From Aalborgiella sp040079635 (GTDB lineage: Bacteria; Pseudomonadota; Gammaproteobacteria; Burkholderiales; Burkholderiaceae_C), in contig JBEBJY010000004.1 in NCBI GenBank assembly GCA_040079635.1, positions 1 through 64,000 on the forward strand: DNA of 64,000 nucleotides. Reading direction: 5' to 3'. The notes under the pieces are model-generated. The model saw only the letters and a list, made by a program, of their open reading frames with translations. It was not told the DNA's origin and searched no databases. The translations under genes were made by a program, and so were the position numbers. Below are positions 41,634 to 50,465 of this stretch, one piece after another (positions within the stretch are counted from its first letter, which is position 1; every line of letters starts with the position of its first letter).

Positions 41634-42920
41634 TTAAGCAGCTACAAACTCATTCCACTTTTGCACCATGTAGGCGTTTTCGTCCATCACAGCGTTCCAG
41701 CAGGCAATGCCACCCATGCGAGATTCGTAGCTGCCGCCATCGCGTGTAGCGCCAACTTTGGCCAGCACGTCGCCGGTAGGGCTCTTGATATCCTGTGTGG
41801 CTGGCTTGCCTTCCATCCAGTACGCCCACTCATAAGCTTCCATTTTGGTTTTAGCTGTATCCAGCACAGCGCTGTAGTAGCCCTGGCGGTTCAAGTACGC
41901 GCCCGCCCAGCCGTCTAAGAACCAGTTGATGAACTCGTAAGCACCATCTAATTTACGTCCTGACAACGTGGCCGGCAAACCAAAGCCGGCTGCCCAAGCA
42001 CGGTAGCCCTCTTTCAGCGGCTGGAAATTACAGGCAATCCCTTTTGATCGCACGGCTGTGACGGCAGGGCTCCACATTGATTGAATCACGACTTCGCCCG
42101 ATGCCATCAAATTAACGGATTCGTTAAAGTCTTTCCACAAGCTGCGGAATTGGCCGGCTTTTTTGGCTTCGATCAAAGTTTTGATCGTTAAATCAATTTC
42201 TTTTTTCGTCATATTGCCTTTATCAGGGTATTTATAAATACCCATGGCTTCAACCACCATCGCTGCATCCATGATGCCGATAGATGGGATATTCAAAATT
42301 GCCGCTTTTCCTTTGAACTCTGGGTTCAACAACTCTGCCCATGAGTTGATCGGGCGTTTGATCAAATCGGGACGGATACCCAAGGTGTCCGCGTTGTACA
42401 CCGTGGGGATGAGTGACATATATTGGGTTGGACTTTTTGCAAATACTTTCGATTTTTCGCCTTCAAGATAAATCACCTTCTTCGGTGCTGTACCTTGGTC
42501 ACCCACCGCTTTTCCAGCTACCGTACCAGTAGTGAACAGCGATGTGATCTTGCTAGCGTTTTTAATTCGCTTTGTATCAATTCCTTTTAGGTTACCTGTA
42601 GGTACGATATTTTTGAGAGAAAAATACTCGGTATCTATCAAATCGAAACTGTTGGGCGCCGTGACAGCTCGTTTGGTAACGTCGTCTGTGGTGACCGCCA
42701 CGTATTGGATATCGATACCTGTATCAGCCTTGAATTTTTCACCAATGGCTTTGTCTTGGTTGACGGCTGTGCCCAAATAGCGCAGTACTATTTTCTCTTG
42801 CGCATGAACGGCGGGAAACATACCAGCAGCCAAGGCTCCAGCCGCACCGGCGAGGATATTTCGACGGCTTAGACTTAAAGCTGTGACATCGCTTGCTAGA
42901 TCAATTTGTTTTTCAGACAT
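41634..42920 (-). CDS. ABC transporter substrate-binding protein (PotD/SBP_bac_8 type)
   Basis: A 428-residue periplasmic binding protein. LSLSRRNILAGAAGALAAGMFPAVHAQ is a Tat-type signal with twin Arg and a cleavage site after HAQ, so it is probably exported folded. The mature domain (IVLRYLGTAVNQDKAIGEKFKADTGIDI) is the type II binding fold. It lies five bases before the PotB-like gene. The ligand is not predictable. Confidence 0.9.
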   Translation of the reverse strand: MSEKQIDLASDVTALSLSRRNILAGAAGALAAGMFPAVHAQEKIVLRYLGTAVNQDKAIGEKFKADTGIDIQYVAVTTDDVTKRAVTAPNSFDLIDTEYFSLKNIVPTGNLKGIDTKRIKNASKITSLFTTGTVAGKAVGDQGTAPKKVIYLEGEKSKVFAKSPTQYMSLIPTVYNADTLGIRPDLIKRPINSWAELLNPEFKGKAAILNIPSIGIMDAAMVVEAMGIYKYPDKGNMTKKEIDLTIKTLIEAKKAGQFRSLWKDFNESVNLMASGEVVIQSMWSPAVTAVRSKGIACNFQPLKEGYRAWAAGFGLPATLSGRKLDGAYEFINWFLDGWAGAYLNRQGYYSAVLDTAKTKMEAYEWAYWMEGKPATQDIKSPTGDVLAKVGATRDGGSYESRMGGIACWNAVMDENAYMVQKWNEFVAA

Positions 42921-42994
42921 CTTAAATACTCCTAGGTTGGATAAAAAATACCTTCCTTCGAAGGCGGTTGGGGAAATTCAAAAATTGGTTTAAC

Positions 42995-44038
42995 TTAGTC
43001 GTTCAAAACGTGCGCCTGCTCCTGCGCCCATGACAACTGAACGGTCTCGCCCAATGCACAAGGTTGCTGCGAAAACTGCGCCTCAGACACCATGACGGAA
43101 AATTCAGCCGTCACATTTGTACTCAGTGGCTTATTCAGATCTTGCAGCCCAATAAGCACATAGGTGCCTTGGTATTCCACATCGGTCACCACAGCCAGCT
43201 TGTTGCAATCAGACTCAGCAAGCGCATTTGAGGCCGTTGCGATTTGTATTTGGTCAGTACGGACACCAATCTTGCCTTGCAGCGTCTTAAAAATATTGTG
43301 CCCACCCATAAACCGAGCCACAAACTCGTTCACGGGCCGGTTGTAAATTTGGTGCGGCGAACCCATTTGCTCCACAATGCCGCGGTTCATCACCACCATG
43401 GTGTCCGCCAAAGCCATCGCCTCTTCTTGAGAATGGGTAACGTGAATAAAGGTCAGTCCCAATTCTTTTTGCCAGCGGCGCAGTTCGGCACGCATTTGGA
43501 TGCGTAAAAATGGGTCTAGAGCAGACAAAGGCTCATCCAGTAGCAGCACGCGCGGCTGGGTAATCAGCGCTCGCGCCAAAGCCACACGTTGTTGCTGACC
43601 GCCAGACAGCTCGGCCGGTTTGCGCTCTACCAAAGCGCCCATAGCCACACGATCCAGCAAATTGCGTGCTTGTTCAAGCCGCTCAGACTTCGCAACGCCC
43701 TTCATTTTTAGACTGAAAGCAACGTTGTCCAAGGCGCTTAAATGCGGGAAAAGCGCAAAACTCTGAAACATCATGGCCGTACCGCGCGCGGCCGCCGGCA
43801 AATCAGTGATGTTGCGGTTTTCCAGCAAAACATCGCCACTCGTCACCGACTCGTGACCTGCGATCATGCGCAAGGTCGTGCTTTTGCCGCAACCAGACGG
43901 CCCAAGCAAGCAGCAGTAGCTGCCACTGTCGATGCGCAAACTGATGTTGTCTACGGCCGCTGGCTGGCCAGCACCATATCTTTTAGACACGCCAACGAGT
44001 TCAACAGCAGTAGATTGCGCGGTATTGGAAGCATTCAT
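42995..44038 (-). CDS. ABC transporter ATP-binding protein (PotA-like)
   Basis: A 347-residue ATPase. The Walker A is GPSGCGKST, the signature LSGGQQQRVALARAL, Walker B LLLDEPLSALD, and a C-terminal TOBE-like regulatory domain follows. I start at the ATG at 44038; the longer reading would add 15 residues from a GC-poor untranslated stretch. It is first in the six-gene operon and the probable operator sites lie 31-63 bases upstream. Confidence 0.93.
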   Translation of the reverse strand: MNASNTAQSTAVELVGVSKRYGAGQPAAVDNISLRIDSGSYCCLLGPSGCGKSTTLRMIAGHESVTSGDVLLENRNITDLPAAARGTAMMFQSFALFPHLSALDNVAFSLKMKGVAKSERLEQARNLLDRVAMGALVERKPAELSGGQQQRVALARALITQPRVLLLDEPLSALDPFLRIQMRAELRRWQKELGLTFIHVTHSQEEAMALADTMVVMNRGIVEQMGSPHQIYNRPVNEFVARFMGGHNIFKTLQGKIGVRTDQIQIATASNALAESDCNKLAVVTDVEYQGTYVLIGLQDLNKPLSTNVTAEFSVMVSEAQFSQQPCALGETVQLSWAQEQAHVLND

Positions 44039-44068
44039 GCCTACTACAATGCAATCGCCATGCCAACT

Positions 44069-44101
44069 TTGTACACAATCCATAGGTTAGATTGCGTACA
44101 A
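44069..44101. promoter_or_regulatory. Paired GntR-type operator upstream of the ABC operon
   Basis: TTGTACACAATC (44069-44080) and GATTGCGTACAA (44090-44101) form a near-perfect inverted repeat (11 of 12 positions). Each arm resembles the TTGTATACAA palindrome of FCD-type GntR proteins. The GntR gene is in the same operon. Confidence 0.55.
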
Positions 44102-44252
44102 ATTGCTGCAAATTGGTGCTCAATCTGCTTAAAAAGTGCGTCCAACGTGCGTATAGCGCCCTCTTTTGGCTCAAATCTGGGGCTTTGAAAACCAAAACAT
44201 CAGACCTCAAAATCACCTACGATGTAGTCACAACCACACAAGGCAACCCGCC

Positions 44253-44912
44253 ATGCACCAATTAGCCTCGCACCCAGACTTTCCACAACTCTTTGTCTTA
44301 GACCACCCTTTGGTTCAGCATAAATTGACCCACATGCGGGACAAAAAAACCTCGACCCGCACGTTTAGAGAACTGTTGCGTGAGTTGACACTGCTGATGG
44401 GTTATGAAATCACGCGCGACTTACCCTTGACGACCGAACGCATTGAAACCCCGCTGGCCGCCATCGATGCACCCGTCATTGCAGGTAAAAAAGTGGCGAT
44501 TGTGCCTGTATTACGAGCCGGGCTGGGCATGGCAGAGGGTTTGATGGATTTGATCCCCTCTGCACGCCAAGGCCACATTGGCATGTACCGCGGGCCGGAC
44601 AATCGCCCTGTGGAATACTATGTGCGTCTACCCGAAGTTGCAGGCCGCACCTTCATCGTTTGCGACCCTATGCTGGCAACCGGTTACTCTGCCGTGGGCG
44701 CTGTCAACACGCTGCTGGAGCGCGGTGTGGCGAAAGAAAACATCCGCTTTTTAGCCTTGGTAGCCGCGCCAGAAGGCGTTAAAGTCTTTCACACCGCCCA
44801 CCCCACCGTGCCCGTGTTCGTCGCAGGTTTAGATTCGCACCTCAACGAAAAAGCCTACATCGTGCCTGGCTTAGGCGATGCAGGTGACAGAATATTTGGC
44901 ACAAAGCATTAA
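44253..44912 (+). CDS. upp: Uracil phosphoribosyltransferase
   Basis: A 219-residue salvage enzyme making UMP from uracil and PRPP. VPVLRAGLGMAEGL and the PRPP loop DPMLATGYSAVGAVN are diagnostic, as is the C-terminal YIVPGLGDAGDRIFGTKH. The ATG at 44253 matches the family start MHQLASHPDFPQLF; upstream codons are spurious. Transcribed away from the ABC operon. Confidence 0.96.
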   Translation: MHQLASHPDFPQLFVLDHPLVQHKLTHMRDKKTSTRTFRELLRELTLLMGYEITRDLPLTTERIETPLAAIDAPVIAGKKVAIVPVLRAGLGMAEGLMDLIPSARQGHIGMYRGPDNRPVEYYVRLPEVAGRTFIVCDPMLATGYSAVGAVNTLLERGVAKENIRFLALVAAPEGVKVFHTAHPTVPVFVAGLDSHLNEKAYIVPGLGDAGDRIFGTKH

Positions 44913-44934
44913 TGCCTTGCACTCTTACAAATAA

Positions 44935-44982
44935 TTGCTATATTTTCAATAGCTTCTTAGTCAATAAATACGCCGGCTAGAT
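44935..44982 (-). repeat. 48-base dispersed repeat, copy R8
   Basis: Full-length copy in minus orientation between the convergent upp and MOSC genes. The CTAG end faces the MOSC gene stop. Confidence 0.9.
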
Positions 44983-45016
44983 GCCAATTTAACCCTTATT
45001 TTACCCGTTTTCGGGT

Positions 45017-45889
45017 TTAGAACACGTAATTCGCACCCACAGCCTGCCCCACGCGCAAAGTCGCGCCCTCGCCTGCCAAAATAATCGCGTTCATGCCCAA
45101 CGTCACTGCGCCGTCCATCAACTGGTTGGCACGGTAGGTTTGCAGCATATCGGCTACGGCGGTGCCTTGTTTGCCGTTTTGCAAATCCACGTCTGGAATC
45201 GTGCAGCGGGCGCAGGGTTTGACGTGTTTGAGTTGAACGACGGCCTCTTTTGCTTGGATATTCAAGGTGTCCAAGCGGTCTTCGTCGTAAGCGTCGATGC
45301 CGGTTAGCACCACATTCGGGCGCAGGCGCTGCATGGTGATGGCTTTTTCACCTGCTGCGGTGAGCTTGTCGTTCAGCACTTTGAGCGACGCGACGCTGGT
45401 CACCAGCACCGCAAAACCGTCGTCAAAGCCGTTTTTGGCTTCGATGCCTTTGGTCCATTCCATGCTGGACAGGCGTTTTTGCTCAGGGTCGAAACGCACC
45501 AAACGCACGGTTTGGTTCAAAAAGTCGCTGAACCAATAAGCCGCCTCGTCACCCATGTCGAAGGCTTTAACCGTGTCATCCCACACCGTCACGCTGACAG
45601 GCTCGGCCACCTCGTCAATCGCCAGTTTCAGCGATGACATGCCGGGCGCTTTGACGATCAGGTCAAAACTGGTCAACGTCGGCTGAATCAGCGCCATGCG
45701 CGGCTCTTCGCGCTGCGTCAAAAACGCGCCGTTTTCATCCACCACCATCCAAGCCCGATCCAAATCCAACCCCGTATCCGTCAAAACCGCCTCTTTCAGC
45801 TCAATAGCGCCGCAAGATTTGATGGGGTAAATGAAAAGTTGGGCGATTTTGGCCTTAACGTCGTATTGGGTTGAGTATTTGGAGGTCAT
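45017..45889 (-). CDS. MOSC-domain protein (YcbX-like)
   Basis: A 290-residue protein with an N-terminal MOSC beta-barrel (IAQLFIYPIKSCGAIELKEAVLTDTGLDLDRAW) and a C-terminal MOSC domain with the conserved Cys in VKPCARCTIPDVD. YcbX-type proteins take part in molybdenum-cofactor-linked reduction of N-hydroxylated bases. No ferredoxin domain is present at the C-terminus, so this is a short form. Confidence 0.9.
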   Translation of the reverse strand: MTSKYSTQYDVKAKIAQLFIYPIKSCGAIELKEAVLTDTGLDLDRAWMVVDENGAFLTQREEPRMALIQPTLTSFDLIVKAPGMSSLKLAIDEVAEPVSVTVWDDTVKAFDMGDEAAYWFSDFLNQTVRLVRFDPEQKRLSSMEWTKGIEAKNGFDDGFAVLVTSVASLKVLNDKLTAAGEKAITMQRLRPNVVLTGIDAYDEDRLDTLNIQAKEAVVQLKHVKPCARCTIPDVDLQNGKQGTAVADMLQTYRANQLMDGAVTLGMNAIILAGEGATLRVGQAVGANYVF

Positions 45890-45927
45890 GAACCCATTTT
45901 ACACGATAAATACACCCTCATTTTAGG

Positions 45928-45975
45928 CTCTAGCCAGCGTATTTATTGCCTAATTTGCTATTTAATTTATAGCTA
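45928..45975 (+). repeat. 48-base dispersed repeat, copy R9 (CCAGCG variant)
   Basis: Full-length copy with CCAGCG instead of CCGGCG, 36 bases before the start of an orphan gene. R10, which shares the variant, lies on that gene's other side in the same orientation. Confidence 0.9.
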
Positions 45976-46011
45976 AATAATACGCCTGACTGTTAAGCTA
46001 TAGTGCAGAAT

Positions 46012-46362
46012 ATGATTCAATCAAACCCTTACTGGCCTCAATTGGAAGTAGATTTGTCCGACACATCTGGGATTATTCCTCCCAAGGGCGAAGACGAGAC
46101 GGCCTATTTTGAGCAGCTTCGTGATCAGATTCGACAAAACGCTACCGCTCCTGATTGGATTTCGGCTAATGTTATGGAGCCTGAATTTTTGGACCGTAAA
46201 CTTGGTTCGAAGGTTGCTGGCTTTTTACTTGCGAGGTCTAGGGGTCTTTGGTTAGTTTACGTGCCCGAAGAGAGTGCGTACTACTGCTTCTGGGGAACTG
46301 ATCGAAACAATTTAGGTGCACATCGCGAAAGCGGCAATCCTCTTTTCTGTTGGTGGGATTAA
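46012..46362 (+). CDS. Hypothetical protein flanked by two like repeats
   Basis: A 116-residue protein beginning MIQSNPYWPQLEVDLSDTSG; the ATG at 46012 is preferred to a GTG nine bases earlier. It is rich in aromatic residues towards the end (LLARSRGLWLVYVPEESAYY, CFWGTDRNNLGAH, LFCWWD) and has no signal or membrane segment. I do not recognise a named family. It is AT-rich and sits alone between the MOSC and UbiH genes, bracketed by repeats R9 and R10. Confidence 0.65.
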   Translation: MIQSNPYWPQLEVDLSDTSGIIPPKGEDETAYFEQLRDQIRQNATAPDWISANVMEPEFLDRKLGSKVAGFLLARSRGLWLVYVPEESAYYCFWGTDRNNLGAHRESGNPLFCWWD

Positions 46363-46381
46363 AATTCTCCTTCATTTTGAC

Positions 46382-46429
46382 ACCTAGCCAGCGTATTTAT
46401 TGCTTAAAGTGCTATTTTATTAATAGCAA
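46382..46429 (+). repeat. 48-base dispersed repeat, copy R10 (CCAGCG variant)
   Basis: Full-length copy beginning 20 bases after the orphan gene stop and sharing the CCAGCG variant only with R9. In the antisense frame the usual TAG is TAA. Confidence 0.9.
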
Positions 46430-46473
46430 ATCTCAATCCCCAAAGGTTTCCCGTAACCTTTTACAATGCCTAC

Positions 46474-47652
46474 ATGAGCACCCATTACGACATTAGCATT
46501 CAAGGTTCTGGCATTGTGGCGCGGACGTTGGCGTTGTTGCTGGCTCGTGAGCGGTTTCGGGTGGCGTTGGTTGGTTCAGCGAAGCCAGAATCTGCCGCTG
46601 ACGTTCGAGCTTATGCGCTGAACGCGGCTTCCAAAAGCCTGCTTGAATCGCTGCGCGTCTGGCCGGACGCTGCCCACGCCACGCCGGTTTTGGGCATGCA
46701 GGTGCATGGCGACACGACGGGGCGGGTGAATTTTAGTGCTGCGGAGCATGGGTCTGAAGCTTTGGCTTGGATTGTGGATGTGCCGGCTTTAGAAGCGCAG
46801 TTGTTGCAGGCGGTGAAGTACCAACCCCTGATTACGGTGGTTGAGCAGGTAGCGAGTACTCACTTACAAAACTCAAACACAGCCATTCGACGTGATTTAA
46901 CCATCATTTGCGAAGGCAAAAACAGCGTGACCAGAGAAGAGCTGGGGGTTGAGTTTGACGTGACGCCTTACCACCAGCATGCCATCGCAGCGCGGTTAAC
47001 GGGCACGTTGCCGCATGGCAACCAAGCGCTGCAATGGTTCAAAAACGCTGAAACTGGGAATGAGATTTTGGCATTTTTGCCGCTTTCTGAGCCGAATCAA
47101 ACGTATCCGGGGAACTCTGTGGCGTTGGTTTGGTCTGTAGCTGAAGAGCGGGCTAAAGCGCTGATGGCTTTGAGCGCTGAAGAATTTGCCGCAGAAGTAT
47201 CAATCCACAGTGAACATGCTTTGGGCGAAATGACGCTGTATAGCGAACGCGCCGTTTGGCCGCTGCAACTGGCACGGGCGGATAAGTGGATTGGGAAACA
47301 CCCTGAATTGGGCTCTTGGGCGCTGGCGGGGGACGCGGCGCACACGGTGCATCCGTTGTCTGGCCAGGGTTTGAACTTGGGGCTGGCGGATGTGGCTGAG
47401 CTGGCAAATGTGCTGGCTGCGGTGAAAGGCAAGGAATATTGGCGGTCTGTCGGCGATTTGAAGCTGCTGAGGCGTTATGAGCGGGCACGTAAGTTGGACG
47501 CGCTGGCGCTGGGAACGGTAACGGATGGGTTGCAGCAGTTGTTTGCGAGGAGCGAATCGCCCTTGCAGGCGCTGCGCAATTGGGGCATGCAGGGGTTTGA
47601 GCGCAGTGGTGGCTTGAAGCAGTGGGTCACAAAAAGAGCGATGGGTTTGTAA
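46474..47652 (+). CDS. UbiH/UbiF-family FAD-dependent hydroxylase
   Basis: A 392-residue flavoprotein monooxygenase of the ubiquinone pathway type. The FAD Rossmann motif is ISIQGSGIVARTLALLLARERFRVAL at the start, and GDAAHTVHPLSGQGLNLGLADVAEL near 290 is the second FAD motif. It would hydroxylate the benzene ring of a ubiquinone precursor; which position is not clear from the sequence. Confidence 0.88.
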   Translation: MSTHYDISIQGSGIVARTLALLLARERFRVALVGSAKPESAADVRAYALNAASKSLLESLRVWPDAAHATPVLGMQVHGDTTGRVNFSAAEHGSEALAWIVDVPALEAQLLQAVKYQPLITVVEQVASTHLQNSNTAIRRDLTIICEGKNSVTREELGVEFDVTPYHQHAIAARLTGTLPHGNQALQWFKNAETGNEILAFLPLSEPNQTYPGNSVALVWSVAEERAKALMALSAEEFAAEVSIHSEHALGEMTLYSERAVWPLQLARADKWIGKHPELGSWALAGDAAHTVHPLSGQGLNLGLADVAELANVLAAVKGKEYWRSVGDLKLLRRYERARKLDALALGTVTDGLQQLFARSESPLQALRNWGMQGFERSGGLKQWVTKRAMGL

Positions 47653-47701
47653 TTTAGATTTAGATTTGGTTTTATTTAGCTTTTATAGTTGGGATTCATA
47701 C

Positions 47702-48439
47702 ATGTTGGCATTTAAGAAATTCTCGGTACAGTTATTGGCGTCTTTAGTCGCAGGCTTGCTGCTCAGCGTCAGCGCTTTTGCGGCCACGCCACAAGATGCG
47801 GTCATCACCAAAAATCTGAAAGAGCGTTTGCCCAATTTGCCTGCCATTGACGAGATCAGCAAAACGCCTATGGATGGTTTGTTTGAAGTGCGTGTGAACG
47901 GTACAGAGATTTTTTATACGGATGCGGAAGGCAACTTTTTGATCCAAGGCAGCGTTTTTGACACCAAAGCGCGCAGCAACTTGACCGAAATCCGCACCAC
48001 CAAATTAAGCGCGATTGACTTCTCAGCACTGCCTTTGAAAGACGCTTTCACCATCGTGCGCGGCAATGGCAAGCGCAAGATTGCGGTGTTTGAAGACCCG
48101 AACTGCGGCTATTGCAAGCGCTATGAGCGTGAAATGCAAAAAGTCGACAATGCGACTTTTTACATGTTCCTCTACCCTATCTTGGGCGCAGATTCGGTGA
48201 CCAAATCTAACAACTTGTGGTGCGCCAAAGACAAAGCCAAAGCGTGGCAAGACTACATGGTGCGTGACCAAGCGGTGGTGCCTGCCACCTGCGACACGGC
48301 TGCGGTCGCACGTAATGTGGAATTTGGTAAGAAGTACAAAATCACCGGCACACCAACGATGTTTTTTGTAGATGGCACACGCGTGCCAGGTGCGATTGAC
48401 GCGGCGCAGGTTGAGAAGATGCTGACTGCAGCCAAATAA
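47702..48439 (+). CDS. dsbC: Thiol:disulfide interchange protein, DsbC family
   Basis: A 245-residue periplasmic disulfide isomerase. The signal MLAFKKFSVQLLASLVAGLL ends in SAFA before ATPQ. The N-terminal dimerisation domain precedes the thioredoxin domain with PNCGYCKRYEREM (CGYC active site), and TGTPTMFFVDG carries the cis-Pro. An ATG at 47702 is chosen because it starts the signal directly. It ends two bases before the convergent mtnP. Confidence 0.92.
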   Translation: MLAFKKFSVQLLASLVAGLLLSVSAFAATPQDAVITKNLKERLPNLPAIDEISKTPMDGLFEVRVNGTEIFYTDAEGNFLIQGSVFDTKARSNLTEIRTTKLSAIDFSALPLKDAFTIVRGNGKRKIAVFEDPNCGYCKRYEREMQKVDNATFYMFLYPILGADSVTKSNNLWCAKDKAKAWQDYMVRDQAVVPATCDTAAVARNVEFGKKYKITGTPTMFFVDGTRVPGAIDAAQVEKMLTAAK

Positions 48440-48441
48440 CG

Positions 48442-49323
48442 TCAATCCGCCCAAAGCACCTGCAGCCGCGCCAGCACCTCGGGTGCCATGTCTGCAGGTT
48501 GTGTCACCAGCGATGAAGCCAGCGCGGTGTGCGCTGCAGACACCGGCTTTTCAGTCCCCAGCGTACGCACTGCGGCAGCGGCTATCAGCTGCGCATAACC
48601 CGCGTTTTTCATCAAATTAGCGATTGCGGTATTCGCGGTGACATGCGCTTCTCGCGGGTGCCAGCAGTCAAAATCAGTCACCATCGCCAAACTGGCGTAG
48701 GCCATTTGGGCTTCTTTCGCGAGCTTGGCTTCGGGCATGTTGGTCATGCCGATCACTTTTGCACCCATGCTGCGGTACCAGTGCGATTCGGCCATGGTAG
48801 AAAACTGCGGGCCTTCAATGCAAACATAAGCACCGCCGCGATGCAGGGCAAAGTCAGCGCCCATGTTGACTTCTTTGTGCGTTTGCACGACGGCTCTGGC
48901 TAAAACATCGGCCAAATTGGCGCAAACCGGCTCTGCTAATGAAGTGTGCGCTACTGCACCGTTGCCAAAAAAAGTGCTGTCGCGGCGTTTGGTGAGGTCG
49001 ATGAACTGGTCGGGCAAGACCATATCCAGCGGCTTCATTTCGCCGTCCAGGGAACCTACGGCGGACAAGGAGATCAAATATTTCGCGCCCAGTTGTTTGA
49101 GGGCGTAAACGTTGGCACGGTACGGGACTTCAGAGGGAATCAACCTGTGCCCGCGCCCATGCCGCGCAATGAATGCCACACCCACGCCATCTATGCTGCC
49201 TGTCACGACAACATCTGATGGTTTACCAAAAGGTGTATTAATGTGGTGCTCGGTCGCGTTTTGCAGCGAATCCATGTTGTACAAACCACTGCCACCGATA
49301 ACGCCAACCAAAGCTTTTTGCAT
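48442..49323 (-). CDS. mtnP: S-methyl-5'-thioadenosine phosphorylase family enzyme
   Basis: A 293-residue nucleoside phosphorylase. VGVIGGSGLYNMDSL, FIARHGRGHRLIPSEVPYRAN and CIEGPQFSTMAESHWYRSMGAKVIGMTNMPEAKLAKEA are MTAP family signatures for phosphate, purine and ribose binding. It splits 5'-methylthioadenosine to adenine and methylthioribose-1-phosphate. It is divergent from the arsenosugar operon across 136 bases; a role on a 5'-arsinoyl analogue is a possibility discussed in the findings. Confidence 0.92.
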   Translation of the reverse strand: MQKALVGVIGGSGLYNMDSLQNATEHHINTPFGKPSDVVVTGSIDGVGVAFIARHGRGHRLIPSEVPYRANVYALKQLGAKYLISLSAVGSLDGEMKPLDMVLPDQFIDLTKRRDSTFFGNGAVAHTSLAEPVCANLADVLARAVVQTHKEVNMGADFALHRGGAYVCIEGPQFSTMAESHWYRSMGAKVIGMTNMPEAKLAKEAQMAYASLAMVTDFDCWHPREAHVTANTAIANLMKNAGYAQLIAAAAVRTLGTEKPVSAAHTALASSLVTQPADMAPEVLARLQVLWAD

Positions 49324-49459
49324 GATGAATCTACCTCTTCAGCCTTTAATTTAACCTTCAAGAACGTGCGGTTTAAATTGTCATATTTAATACCAGACAC
49401 TGTAATATAGATGCAATGAGTACGACAAAGAAAAACACATAGAAACAACAGGAATAGCC

Positions 49460-50443
49460 ATGCATGCCACTTTGCCGCTACTTAAATCAAGTAACTTCCC
49501 CGCGCTGTCGCGCAAACGCCTGAGCACGCTTCAAGTCAACTTGGGCTATTTATGCAATCAGTCGTGCGTGCATTGCCACGTAGATGCGGGTCCACACCGC
49601 ACGGAGATGATGGACGACGGGCTGATTGACATGATCAGCCAAGTGCTCAAAACACGCAGCATTGAAACGTTGGACCTAACCGGCGGTGCACCAGAACTGC
49701 ACCAAGGCTTCAAGCGCATTGTGGCCGAGGCGCGTGAGCAAGGTGTGCGGGTGATTGACCGCTGCAATTTGACGATATTGTTTGAACCTGGGCAAGAAGA
49801 TTTGGCGGAATTTTTGGCGACACAAAAGGTGGAAATCGTCGCCTCTATGCCATGCTACTCCCTTGAAAACGTGGATAAACAGCGCGGCAAGGGCGTGTTT
49901 GACCTGAGCATTGCTGCGCTGCAAAAGCTCAACGCCTTGGGATATGGCCAGCCGGGCACGGGCTTGATTTTGAATTTGGTCTACAACCCGCAAGGCCCTA
50001 GCCTGCCGCCCAACCAAAGCAACTTGCAAGCGGACTACAAACGCGAACTTTTGACGCACTTTGGCATTGTGTTCAACGAGCTGTTTGCATTGACAAACAT
50101 GCCTATCAAACGGTTTGGGTCGATGTTGATTTCTAAAAAAACCTTTGCGCCGTATATGCAGTTGTTGCGCGACAATTTTTTGGCTGAGAATTTAGAGCAT
50201 GTTATGTGCCGCAGCACGGTGAGTGTGGATTGGCAAGGCTATTTGTACGATTGCGACTTTAACCAGCAGCTGGAGTTAGCAATTCCCACCGAAATCAACG
50301 CCGAAGCTACGACCATCAACCGTCCGCACTTGCGCGATTTATTGAACAACGACCTTCAGGGAAAAGCGATTCGCGTGGCCGACCATTGCTACGGCTGCAC
50401 GGCTGGGCAGGGTAGTAGCTGTGCGGGTGCCCTGCCCGCTTAA
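49460..50443 (+). CDS. arsS: Arsenosugar biosynthesis radical SAM protein
   Basis: A 327-residue radical-SAM enzyme. Cys32, Cys36 and Cys39 (LCNQSCVHCH) bind the cluster. A DUF3641-type C-terminal region has SMLISKKTFAPYMQLL, VMCRSTVSVDWQGYLYDCDFNQQL and CYGCTAGQGSSCAGAL with extra cysteines for a second cluster. ArsS joins a dimethylarsinous group to 5'-deoxyadenosine, the committing step to arsenosugars. It starts a five-gene operon. Confidence 0.93.
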   Translation: MHATLPLLKSSNFPALSRKRLSTLQVNLGYLCNQSCVHCHVDAGPHRTEMMDDGLIDMISQVLKTRSIETLDLTGGAPELHQGFKRIVAEAREQGVRVIDRCNLTILFEPGQEDLAEFLATQKVEIVASMPCYSLENVDKQRGKGVFDLSIAALQKLNALGYGQPGTGLILNLVYNPQGPSLPPNQSNLQADYKRELLTHFGIVFNELFALTNMPIKRFGSMLISKKTFAPYMQLLRDNFLAENLEHVMCRSTVSVDWQGYLYDCDFNQQLELAIPTEINAEATTINRPHLRDLLNNDLQGKAIRVADHCYGCTAGQGSSCAGALPA

Positions 50444-50465
50444 ATTACCGGCTTGATTTAACAAC

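Noticed and set aside
49324..49459. An ArsR-type operator between mtnP and arsS
   Set aside because: Only an imperfect AATTTAACC/GGTTTAAATT symmetry is visible and no ArsR gene is present, so no site can be claimed.
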